A stretch of 9,342 nucleotides of DNA, taken from positions 1 through 9,342 of the forward strand of contig JAGNTT010000069.1 of the NCBI GenBank assembly GCA_017987425.1. The letters are read 5' to 3'. A program made the position numbers and the translations under genes. The first letter of the stretch is position 1. Each line of letters opens with the position of its first letter. The notes beneath the pieces were generated by a model. It searched no databases, was not told the DNA's origin, and worked only from the letters and a program-made list of their open reading frames with translations. The stretch is from Candidatus Omnitrophota bacterium. GTDB lineage: Bacteria; Omnitrophota; Gorgyraeia; Zapsychrales; Fredricksoniimonadaceae. This document shows positions 1-7,738 of this stretch, piece by piece.

Positions 1-2
1 GC

Positions 3-3000
3 GCGGCCTTACCGGTTGTGTTCGATCTGGCGGGACAGTTGATGGATGTGATTTCAGGCAAAAAAGGCAAGATGCAGGACCTGGCGATCATGATGACCGA
101 GATCGCGCGTCACCGTATGGAAGACGCGGTGGCCCAGCAGGTCAATCAGGCCACGGGGCTATTTGTGGAAGTCTCCGAAGCCCAGGCGCGCATCGCGGAA
201 TTGAATTCGCTTGTGACGGATCTGCAGAGCACAAGAGAAATGCTTGTAACAAGACAGCAGGGCGGTTTCGCGACGGCGACGGACATCGAGACGGTGGACC
301 GCAGCATCCGCGACGCGCAGGCGCAGATCACGTCTTTGCAGAACCGGATGCAGCAGTCGCGCATCCGTCTGAATTACGCTATGAACAATACACTGACGGG
401 CACGATCAATCCGTCGCTGCAATGGAACGGGAGCTTTCCGGGAATACCCGACGATGTGCAGCGTGCCTATTTCGGCAGGGTGGACGCCGCCGCGAGCGCC
501 AATTACCGCATCCGGGGCGCCGTCGTGGCCACGCAGGCGATGGAAAAGACCATCGAACTGCAGCGCATCTCGCTCTTGCCGTCGGTCTCTCTCCACAGCC
601 TTTATATCACCGACGGGAACGAATTCAATCCACTGTATGATCTGGTGTCCGGTTCGGCATTGAGAACAGGCAGTCTTCAGCAGGGGGCCAACGCTTCTTT
701 GCAATTCAGCATTCCTATTATCAGCACGGAACGGCAGGCGCATCAGGCAATCGCCGCTCTTGAGAGAGAAAAGGTTCGTTTGAACGAACAGCGCATCCGT
801 GCGGAAGTGCGGCGGGATTTGACCGAAGCAATTACACTGATCAGTGATTTAAGCCGGCAGATCACCCAGGAAAATATCAATTACAGAAACGCCTATCAGG
901 CCTGGCGGTTGAAGGCCGACCGTCCCGACGTGTTCCGCGCCGACCAGCTGGTTAATGACCGTGTCCAGATCTCGACGGTTTCGCAGAGGCTCTTCGAATT
1001 GAAAGCGCAATATTTCCGCGCCGAATCCCGTCTGCGCCAATTGCAGATTCTGGGCTATGGAGATTCTTTGGTGAGAGCGTCCGTGCAAGGCGCTGCAACG
1101 ATGGAAGTCGTCCAATTGGCCGACATCACACAAACACGGACAGGACCTGCCGCTACGATCACAGTGCCGTCTCCCGATGATTTATTAAGAGAATTTCAAG
1201 CCGTTCCGTCCGTGCGCGTCCAGCGCGACAGCAATCTTTCCGTCGGGTTTGTTCAATTTCAGCAGCCGCAGAACGTCACCGGCATCTGGCCTTTGATGCA
1301 GAGCGGTCCGTCCGCGGTGACCGGCGGACGTATAGGCGCGGTCGCGGACATCCTTACGCGCGATCCCAACATCGTCACGCGCACGCGGACGATGGACATG
1401 TTTTTGGCCCAGTTCCAGAGCAGTCCTCAGTTTTTAAATACCGCGAGCCGCATCATTCTTACGTCCCCGTATCCGGATGTCGTCGAGCGTTTGTTCCAGT
1501 CCGTGGCGAACCGTGATCAGGGAGATTTTCGTTTCATTCTGTCCATTACCAAACAGGCTATCGACAGCAACAATACGACACTCGCCCGGACGGGTTTTCA
1601 AATTTTGAATGACGCGCTGATCCAGAATCCGCAGAGGATCAATCAGCTGTCGGAACTCCGCTACACATTCCAGCCGTCGGCGGACCGTGCGTCCATTTCG
1701 CCCGAACAAGCCGAACAGGTTCTGCTGAGTTTCTTAAGCTGGGCTCCGGATGATTCGATCGCCAAGATCCGTCTGCTGCGCAGCGATTTCTGGTCGCTGG
1801 ACCAGCTGGCGCAGGATCATGCCCGTCTGACCGCCGCCAACGAGGTGTCGAGCGTGCCTTTGAGGGATCTTCTTTACGACGAGATTTTGAGACGTGCCGC
1901 GTTAAACAATGTCGATGAAATCTTCGGTCTCGGTCCCTACGAAAAATTCCCGACTGCATTTTTCAGCCGCCGTGACGTGTATGCGGTCTACATGATCGAG
2001 CAGTTCAGGGCTGTGAACAGGACATTCTTAACCACGTCTCCTCAATGGAGAGACATGGAACATCATGTCCCGGAACGTTTATTTCAACGCGCGAAACAGG
2101 CCGCGGACAACATCATCGCCCAGCAGCGCCGTTTGCCGAATATCAACGGTCTGAACCTGCTGAATGTTGCCGGCGCCGGTAATCAGAGCGCGCTTTCGCT
2201 GAGTTATTTTGAAGTCCAGGATCTGGATGCTCAGCGCCGCTACATTGTTTCTTCTTCCAATTTTCCGGAACTCGCCCGCATCGCCCAATCTGCCAGTCCG
2301 TTACGGAGCGAGGCCGTCGATCGTTTAATGACGACACCGCAGGGACGTATTCTAGTTTTGAATGCGTATCTCAATTCCACGGATGCCTCATTTTTGAGTC
2401 TTGTCGAGGGACGCAACTGGATGGACCAGCTGCGCGCGGACATCCCCGCGATCACGGATCCCGTGACGACCGACATCGTGCGCCGTTCCATGCAGAAAAT
2501 GTATGAGCAGACCGCTCAGGAATGGCCGCTCAATATCCGGTTAAGGACATATTCATTCGGCGAATTGCATTCCGCCGACGATCCGAGAGGGCCGCAGTTT
2601 GCCCGCGGCCAGATCACGACCACGGCGACCGAAATGGCATTAGGACTGGCCGACCGGAACGCCCAAAGCGAACTGCGTCTCTTCGCGGGCCAGCCCGTCT
2701 TTTCGCCGGAGGAATCGGCGGCGATCGAAGAGATCCGTCAGCGTCTGCGAACGACGAACGATCCGCGCGAGGCAGGCGCTTTGCTGGACCAGTTGAGAGC
2801 GAGAAACGATCCTAAGATAAAGTCGCTTCTGGGTGAAATCTCCGGCTGGCGGGACGAGGTCGCCCAGGGCATCATCACCAACGACCAGAGTTTCCACAGC
2901 ATTCCGTTTCTCACGCGTCTCATCCTGTGGATCGTAGGTGTGTTCGGTGTGTACTTCGGATTTAAAGTCATCCGCGGTAAATCCAGCATCAGCAAAGCAT

Positions 3001-5921
3001 CCAGCGAAGATCTTATCGTCGATTTGCGCAAAGAACTTTCCGCCGAGGGCGCCGACAGCAACGGCTTTAATCATAATGAAAAAGACAAAAAGTTTTTTCA
3101 GGGACTTCTCCGGCGGTCCCCTTCGACACCCAAGAAAATGGGCGTGGTCACAATTCCTGAACACGGACTGTTTGAAGAATCGAGCCCGATCCTGGCGAGG
3201 TGGCAATACATCGCCCGTCAGTGGAACGAATCGAAAGAAGCTCTCGATCCAAACGAAGTTATTTATGGATTTAACAACATCTTAAACGGGGCCGCGTACA
3301 TCCTGCAGTCTACGGTGTACAAACCGGAATTGATGGGACAGGGGAACAGCAACGGATTAGTGGTCAATCAGCAGTACCAGAGAACACTGGGATATTTCAA
3401 CCTGCTGGCGATCGACACGCTCAATTCACTTAAAGCTTATTTGACCCAATATCCGATTGAGGATGAAAGACAGCGGGAATTTCTTCTGCGCGATATCGGT
3501 CTGATGAGTGAAATGATGAATTATGTCACCGCCTATCTGCGCGTCCTCGAATACCGCGGGATCATCGACAAGGTCATGAGCTATAAATTTGCCGACGATC
3601 ACTGGGCCGAACGGTCGAAGATCTATCCGTTTTTCCGATGGACCCTTTTATACAGCTATCAGCTGAGGGCTTCGCAGGTCAATCTTTCGCAGGAAATTCC
3701 GAGACTTTTGCGACGGGGCGAGGCATTGATGCCCGGTCTTTACGGTAATGACCAGAAGCATTCGTCGATTGTCTTGAGAAGCGAAGAGATATTAAGGGAA
3801 CACATCCGGTCTGCGAAAAATCTGGTGTCGTCCTTCGGGACACAGGCGGGAAACAAACATAAAATGCGCAGTTTCTTAAGCAGGCTTCGTTTACTGATGG
3901 TGCCGGTGACCATGGGTTTCTTTGCCGTCTTGAGCATTCTGGGGCTCACTTCTTTAAGCGGCGGTATTTCCATCATTGGTATCGTGGGTATGTTCATCGG
4001 GTTCGCCGTGTTCTGGGTTCCTCACATCAACATTATGCAGATGTCATGGGCGGCCATCATGGATCACATGACCCAGCGGCTGGGCTTTTCCCTGAAAAAC
4101 CAACTGGGGGATCACAGCGACGAAACTATGACGCAGGAAGACAGGGAAAGCCGCATGATCGAACTTGCGGTCCAGGAAGGCAAGGAAAATCTCAGGAGAG
4201 AATTGAACCCGCGCAACGAAACGAGCGTCGATATGGTCGTTATTGTTTCCGAAAATCCCGATGCGATGGGAGACATCCGTAATTACGTGCGCGACCGCCG
4301 GGGCCAGGTGTTCCGCGGCGACGTTCCCGTTGAAGTCAGCTCGACGAAGGCCAAGGGGAGCGCCAATGTGTATTTCGAGGCCATGCGCTTTGCCCGCGAA
4401 AAGATTGCCGATCCGCAGTTCATCAGAAACCATCCGCAACTGACCGGGCTTTCATGGAAAGACCTGCGCGTCATGTTCGTCTTTCACGGTAACGGCTATT
4501 CGCAGGATGACAGGATACTCGACTGGGCGGTCATCAACGGTTACCGCGCCGCCGAGGCCATGAGAGATTCCAGTAAAAATAAAACGCCGAAGGCCGGAAA
4601 CGTCAGGGGCGGGCACGTGGTTGTCTACAGCAAGGACGTGTATTTCGGGCCGATGCTGAAGTTCCCCGACACCGACATCAGCCTGCTCGGCGACTGGGTG
4701 GCCCAGAATGACCTTAAGTCGTTCGGTCTGATGGTCATGGATTTTATCCGCGACGGAATCAGTGTGAAAGAGATTCTGGCCAAACTTGATATCGATAAGC
4801 TACTCGCCGGCAGCAAAGACAAAACATACCGCAACCGCATGCTGGCTTTTTTGGAACAGCATTATGAATTGAATGCCCAGACGCTCAGACAATATCCCGT
4901 GCAGACAGGGCTGATGGGATTCAGCGCCAAGAGCGTCGGGATACTAAGCGAAGTCCTTGACGGTCTCGAACAAAACCCGGAGCTCTGGGACAGGCTTCAA
5001 TATCTGCACATGACCGTCGATCTATTGAACAACCTCATCAAGCCGATCGAAGGACTCGACGAGTATCTGGATTCGCGCATCGGCTTCCTTGACATTAAGG
5101 AACAATACCGCATCGAGGACCGTGAAGATGCGCGTAAACTCTTCCGTCCGTTCTATCAGATGTTCGCGCGTGCCAGAAGCAGCACGGGCGGATTGACCGT
5201 CAACTCGGTCCTTCCTCACGCCGGCGCCGCGCATGTGTATTACATCAAAGATCAGAATGACGCGAACAAGGTCACCGCTCTGCTCAGCCAGGCGGGACTG
5301 GACGATATTTATAACGACGGCAACGGATTTTCAGACGACGATGGCAACGGTCCCGCCAATCCGACGACGCCAGCCGGCGGCAGCAATGGCGGTGCGGCGA
5401 TTCCTCAGGCAGATATCACAGTCGAAAAGTCTCCCACGACAGATCAGGAAATGCGCAAGGACATCGAACGGATCAAACAGGATTTGATTGAACATTTAAG
5501 GCCGTCCGATGACGCGGGCAATGACCGTCTGACCGCGCAGGCCATCGTTGAGGTCGTCGGGAATATCAAGAAGTGGTCCGCCCGCGACCGGAAAAAAGCC
5601 GTGGATACTGCTGTTCCCTTGGTGGCCGAAGCGCGATCAGCCGCGGGCTGGAACGGATACGCCGATTATTTCACGACGCAGGTTGAGGAATTTTTGAAGG
5701 ACGAGGAAGGCGGTGTTGATTTCTCGGCCATTGTCGACCGCATTCATTACAAAAGACCTCCTTTACTGATGCCGCAGAGCGGAGAATCGTCTTTTTTCAA
5801 ATCCTCACAAGAATTCTCCGGCAGTTTCGAAGGATTTGATTTCAAAGTCATAAGTCTCCGTCCAATGAGCGACCCCGGTAGTTATCTTTCCAGTCATTTG
5901 ATCATCCAATCACTGCAATAA
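3..5921 (+). CDS. Giant envelope-spanning protein with TolC/OEP-like domain, membrane helices and cytosolic alpha/beta domain (5' partial)
   Basis: The frame is open to the window's left edge, so the GTG at 18 is probably not the true start; residues below are counted from it. Residues 1-125 are coiled-coil helices resembling the end of the first outer membrane efflux protein (OEP) repeat. Residues 145-350 resemble a complete second repeat: helix, a strand starting LLPSVSLHSLY, a loop, a strand ending LQFSIPII, then two long helices. Residues 365-955 are mostly helical, without a recognised family, and probably periplasmic. A membrane helix lies at about 966-984, followed by a helical region to 1285 and a hairpin of two membrane helices at 1291-1310 and 1317-1335. 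Basic residues after the first helix and before the hairpin suggest both flanks are cytosolic. An alpha/beta domain (about 1400-1760) follows, then a Gly/Asn/Asp/Pro linker (1766-1797) and a helical tail. The signal peptide and first OEP strands would lie upstream. The exact function is unknown; an envelope-spanning export or tethering role is inference. Confidence 0.85.
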   Translation, partial: AALPVVFDLAGQLMDVISGKKGKMQDLAIMMTEIARHRMEDAVAQQVNQATGLFVEVSEAQARIAELNSLVTDLQSTREMLVTRQQGGFATATDIETVDRSIRDAQAQITSLQNRMQQSRIRLNYAMNNTLTGTINPSLQWNGSFPGIPDDVQRAYFGRVDAAASANYRIRGAVVATQAMEKTIELQRISLLPSVSLHSLYITDGNEFNPLYDLVSGSALRTGSLQQGANASLQFSIPIISTERQAHQAIAALEREKVRLNEQRIRAEVRRDLTEAITLISDLSRQITQENINYRNAYQAWRLKADRPDVFRADQLVNDRVQISTVSQRLFELKAQYFRAESRLRQLQILGYGDSLVRASVQGAATMEVVQLADITQTRTGPAATITVPSPDDLLREFQAVPSVRVQRDSNLSVGFVQFQQPQNVTGIWPLMQSGPSAVTGGRIGAVADILTRDPNIVTRTRTMDMFLAQFQSSPQFLNTASRIILTSPYPDVVERLFQSVANRDQGDFRFILSITKQAIDSNNTTLARTGFQILNDALIQNPQRINQLSELRYTFQPSADRASISPEQAEQVLLSFLSWAPDDSIAKIRLLRSDFWSLDQLAQDHARLTAANEVSSVPLRDLLYDEILRRAALNNVDEIFGLGPYEKFPTAFFSRRDVYAVYMIEQFRAVNRTFLTTSPQWRDMEHHVPERLFQRAKQAADNIIAQQRRLPNINGLNLLNVAGAGNQSALSLSYFEVQDLDAQRRYIVSSSNFPELARIAQSASPLRSEAVDRLMTTPQGRILVLNAYLNSTDASFLSLVEGRNWMDQLRADIPAITDPVTTDIVRRSMQKMYEQTAQEWPLNIRLRTYSFGELHSADDPRGPQFARGQITTTATEMALGLADRNAQSELRLFAGQPVFSPEESAAIEEIRQRLRTTNDPREAGALLDQLRARNDPKIKSLLGEISGWRDEVAQGIITNDQSFHSIPFLTRLILWIVGVFGVYFGFKVIRGKSSISKASSEDLIVDLRKELSAEGADSNGFNHNEKDKKFFQGLLRRSPSTPKKMGVVTIPEHGLFEESSPILARWQYIARQWNESKEALDPNEVIYGFNNILNGAAYILQSTVYKPELMGQGNSNGLVVNQQYQRTLGYFNLLAIDTLNSLKAYLTQYPIEDERQREFLLRDIGLMSEMMNYVTAYLRVLEYRGIIDKVMSYKFADDHWAERSKIYPFFRWTLLYSYQLRASQVNLSQEIPRLLRRGEALMPGLYGNDQKHSSIVLRSEEILREHIRSAKNLVSSFGTQAGNKHKMRSFLSRLRLLMVPVTMGFFAVLSILGLTSLSGGISIIGIVGMFIGFAVFWVPHINIMQMSWAAIMDHMTQRLGFSLKNQLGDHSDETMTQEDRESRMIELAVQEGKENLRRELNPRNETSVDMVVIVSENPDAMGDIRNYVRDRRGQVFRGDVPVEVSSTKAKGSANVYFEAMRFAREKIADPQFIRNHPQLTGLSWKDLRVMFVFHGNGYSQDDRILDWAVINGYRAAEAMRDSSKNKTPKAGNVRGGHVVVYSKDVYFGPMLKFPDTDISLLGDWVAQNDLKSFGLMVMDFIRDGISVKEILAKLDIDKLLAGSKDKTYRNRMLAFLEQHYELNAQTLRQYPVQTGLMGFSAKSVGILSEVLDGLEQNPELWDRLQYLHMTVDLLNNLIKPIEGLDEYLDSRIGFLDIKEQYRIEDREDARKLFRPFYQMFARARSSTGGLTVNSVLPHAGAAHVYYIKDQNDANKVTALLSQAGLDDIYNDGNGFSDDDGNGPANPTTPAGGSNGGAAIPQADITVEKSPTTDQEMRKDIERIKQDLIEHLRPSDDAGNDRLTAQAIVEVVGNIKKWSARDRKKAVDTAVPLVAEARSAAGWNGYADYFTTQVEEFLKDEEGGVDFSAIVDRIHYKRPPLLMPQSGESSFFKSSQEFSGSFEGFDFKVISLRPMSDPGSYLSSHLIIQSLQ

Positions 5922-5975
5922 TCTTAATCTTCCTCTCAAAAAAGTTCCCCGATGGTTTCTTCAGGCTTTTAAGCG

Positions 5976-5981
5976 TATAAT
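5976..5981 (+). promoter_or_regulatory. Candidate -10 promoter box before the DoxX-like gene
   Basis: A perfect TATAAT lies 49 bases before the ATG at 6031, in the 109-base gap after the giant gene. The best-spaced -35 position (5953-5958, TGGTTT) is a poor match to TTGACA, so the call rests on the -10 alone. The same extended string CGTATAAT recurs before the cupin gene at 7253-7260. The rest of the gap shows no hairpin terminator. Confidence 0.4.
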
Positions 5982-6030
5982 AATCCCGCACTTAAAGGAT
6001 ATTTATTCTTAATCGAGAAAGGAAACGTCT

Positions 6031-6432
6031 ATGGGAGCCAAAATTCACGCCGGTGCGAGAATTCTTTTGGGGTTGATCTATTTTGTCTTCGGGGGAATGG
6101 GGTTGGCGATCGCCTTCGGTCTCATGAAGATGCCCGACCAGCCGGCCATGCCGGAAGCGGCCGCAACGTTCATGCAAGGCATCATGGCCACTGGTTATTT
6201 CTTTCCTCTTCTTAAAATGACCGAGACATTATTCGGCGGTCTACTCTTGTTCGGCATCGCGGCGCCTCTCGCGCTGGTTATTCTCGCTCCGATCACCCTG
6301 CACATCATTTTATTTCATGTTGTTCTGACCCCGGATCCGGGGCAATGGGTCCTGCCTGCAGCGATGGGCGTTTTTCAGGTGATCGCCATGGGCGGATACT
6401 GGAACAAGTATAAAGGGTTGCTTTCGAAGTAA
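6031..6432 (+). CDS. DoxX-like family integral membrane protein
   Basis: This 133-residue protein has four predicted membrane helices at about residues 8-31, 64-82, 83-99 and 106-124, the usual size and layout of DoxX-like proteins. The second helix begins with a Lys62-x-x-Glu65 pair followed by a Gly/Leu-rich stretch, as is common in this family. The ATG at 6031 is preceded by AGAAAGGA with a spacing of 7 bases, which fixes the start. DoxX-family proteins sit in the inner membrane, and some are linked to redox or thiol stress; no specific reaction can be given here. It is the first of three closely spaced genes, 47 bases before the HAD-like gene, and may be read from the TATAAT at 5976. Family assignment is fairly sure, the function is not. 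Confidence 0.8.
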   Translation: MGAKIHAGARILLGLIYFVFGGMGLAIAFGLMKMPDQPAMPEAAATFMQGIMATGYFFPLLKMTETLFGGLLLFGIAAPLALVILAPITLHIILFHVVLTPDPGQWVLPAAMGVFQVIAMGGYWNKYKGLLSK

Positions 6433-6450
6433 GAACAGATTCATGAACGC

Positions 6451-6463
6451 CTGTAGTTTACAG
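6451..6463 (+). repeat. Short perfect inverted repeat before the HAD-like gene
   Basis: CTGTA-GTT-TACAG is a perfect 5-base inverted repeat with a 3-base loop, directly before the ribosome binding site (AGAAAGGA, 6462-6469) and overlapping its first two bases. It could be a small RNA hairpin affecting access to the ribosome site, or an operator half-site pair. It is too short, and lacks a T tract, to be a terminator, and chance occurrence is quite possible. Confidence 0.2.
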
Positions 6464-6479
6464 AAAGGATTCTTGCTTT

Positions 6480-7244
6480 ATGTTTTTGAAAGTACTGATC
6501 GTTGTTTTCTGTATCGTTTCGCAAAGCGTTTTGGTTTCCGCCCAGGAACACAACGCCCCGCGGTTTAAGGCCGTTGCTTTTGATTACTTTGTTATCTTTA
6601 ATCCCAATTCTGTTATCGCCGAAGCCGAAAAAGCTTTTCCGGGTCAAGGCACAGAGTTTGTCCAGAAATGGCGGGCCAAACAGTTCAATTACGGCTTTCT
6701 CCGTTCGATCACCAGTCGTCACGAGGACTTTTTTAAGGTCACCGAGGACGCGCTTGTTTATACCGCCGAGGAAATGAAGCTTGATCTGACGCTGGAGAAA
6801 CGCGCCGCTTTATTAAATTCCTACCTTCATTTAACGCCGTGGCCTGATGCTGTCGAAGGGCTGCGTAAACTCAAGGCATCGGGCGTTCGTCTGATCACTA
6901 TTGCCAACTTCAGTTATAAAATGCTTAAAGAAAATGCCGACGGGGCGGGGATAACCGATGTATTCGAGGAATTGTTGAGCACGGAAGTCAACGGTACCTA
7001 TAAACCGGACCCCCGTGCCTATGCATTGGGAATGGAAAGATTAGGGTTGAATAAAGAAGAGATCCTGTTCGCAGCGTTCGGCGGATGGGATGCCTACGGG
7101 GCCAAAAGTTTCGGATTTCCGACTTATTGGGTCAACCGTTTTAACTTGCCGGAAGAAAAACTGGATCTTCAAGCCGATAAGACTTCAGACAGTATGGAAG
7201 GATTGCTCGATTACGTTCTGGGGTCTGGCTCCGAAAATCCGTGA
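6480..7244 (+). CDS. Exported haloacid dehalogenase type II-like (HAD superfamily) protein
   Basis: The 254-residue product begins with a signal peptide: Lys4, a hydrophobic core at 5-19 and a VSA cleavage motif at 19-21, so the mature protein should be periplasmic. The rest aligns along its length with type II haloacid dehalogenases. Kept positions are the candidate nucleophile Asp35 (AFDYFVIF), Arg65 in WRAKQ, Asn143, Lys175 and Tyr181 in KPDPRAY, and Asp204 in GGWDAYGAKSFGFP. The first motif differs from the usual FDAYGTLF and lacks its Thr; the usual Ser before Asn143 is Ala142; and the usual SSNAWD is AFGGWD, so one Ser and one Asn are lost. Haloacid dehalogenation is therefore doubtful, though the HAD core (Asp, Lys, Asp) could still act on another substrate. 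AGAAAGGA lies 10 bases before the ATG. It sits between the DoxX-like and cupin genes. Confidence 0.85.
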   Translation: MFLKVLIVVFCIVSQSVLVSAQEHNAPRFKAVAFDYFVIFNPNSVIAEAEKAFPGQGTEFVQKWRAKQFNYGFLRSITSRHEDFFKVTEDALVYTAEEMKLDLTLEKRAALLNSYLHLTPWPDAVEGLRKLKASGVRLITIANFSYKMLKENADGAGITDVFEELLSTEVNGTYKPDPRAYALGMERLGLNKEEILFAAFGGWDAYGAKSFGFPTYWVNRFNLPEEKLDLQADKTSDSMEGLLDYVLGSGSENP

Positions 7245-7254
7245 AGGCCTATCG

Positions 7255-7260
7255 TATAAT
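7255..7260 (+). promoter_or_regulatory. Candidate -10 promoter box before the cupin gene
   Basis: A perfect TATAAT lies 36 bases before the ATG at 7297, in the 52-base gap after the HAD-like gene. It shares the string CGTATAAT with the box at 5976. No -35 hexamer is visible at a spacing of 16-18 bases, so the cupin may have its own promoter or simply be read through from upstream. Confidence 0.35.
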
Positions 7261-7296
7261 CCAGATGATCGAAGAATTATAAAAAGGAATCAGGAT

Positions 7297-7707
7297 ATGG
7301 ACATCAAACGAAGCGGTTCGCAGGCTTCCGCCAAGGGTCCGGCGGATTATTTCACCGGCACGGTGCGCATCGATCCGTTGTTTCAGCCGAAAGAACCGGC
7401 GCGTGCCTTCGGCAATAGCGTGACCTTCGAACCCGGCGCAAGGACCGCGTGGCACACGCATCCGCTCGGTCAGACATTGATTGTGATCTCCGGTTTGGGG
7501 CGCGCGCAGAAATGGGGAGGGCCGATCGAAGAGATCCGACCCGGCGATGTCGTGTGGTTCGCTCCCGGCGAAAAGCACTGGCACGGCGCGTCCCCGACAG
7601 CCGCCATGGTCCATTTTGCCGTTCAGGAACAGCAGGACGGCAAAGCCGTCGACTGGCTGGAACAGGTCAGCGACGAAGACTATCGAGGGAAGAGTATGCA
7701 ATCATAA
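7297..7707 (+). CDS. Small single-domain cupin, hydroxynitrile lyase-like
   Basis: This 136-residue protein is a single cupin barrel. Motif 1 is WHTHPLGQT with metal ligands His53, His55 and Gln59; motif 2 is PGEKHWHG with His94; further pocket positions are His106 and Gln110. From recall, these numbers coincide with those of the manganese cupin hydroxynitrile lyase of Granulicella tundricola, and the first 30 residues (GSQASAKGPADYFTGTVRID) also look very close. Hydroxynitrile lyases of that group cleave or form cyanohydrins, but most close homologues have unknown natural substrates, so the in vivo reaction is open. No signal peptide is present, so it should be cytosolic. The frame is open further upstream into the HAD-like gene, but AAAAAGGA at 7281-7288, 8 bases before the ATG, and the homologue's N-terminus support 7297. 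It ends 31 bases before the MBOAT gene. Confidence 0.88.
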   Translation: MDIKRSGSQASAKGPADYFTGTVRIDPLFQPKEPARAFGNSVTFEPGARTAWHTHPLGQTLIVISGLGRAQKWGGPIEEIRPGDVVWFAPGEKHWHGASPTAAMVHFAVQEQQDGKAVDWLEQVSDEDYRGKSMQS

Positions 7708-7738
7708 TCGGATCATTTAAACTCTTAATAATGTAGGT

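Noticed and set aside
159..743. 194-codon open frame on the - strand
   Set aside because: It lies wholly opposite the OEP-like domain, its product is Arg/His-rich without any domain pattern, and the + strand frame is clearly the coding one.
2640..3206. 188-codon open frame on the - strand
   Set aside because: It is antisense to the helical region and first membrane helix of the giant gene, with no ribosome site or recognisable family; it reflects codon bias of the + strand gene.
5922..5975. Possible intrinsic terminator after the giant gene
   Set aside because: There is an A run (5938-5943) but no GC-rich stem followed by a T tract on the + strand.
6440..6447. TTCATGAA palindrome between the DoxX-like and HAD-like genes
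   Set aside because: An 8-base palindrome is expected by chance in a region this size and it has no second copy nearby.
7090..7296. Upstream extension of the cupin frame into the HAD-like gene
   Set aside because: The extension overlaps the HAD-like coding region by over 150 bases, has no cupin similarity, and the ribosome site at 7281-7288 points to the ATG at 7297.
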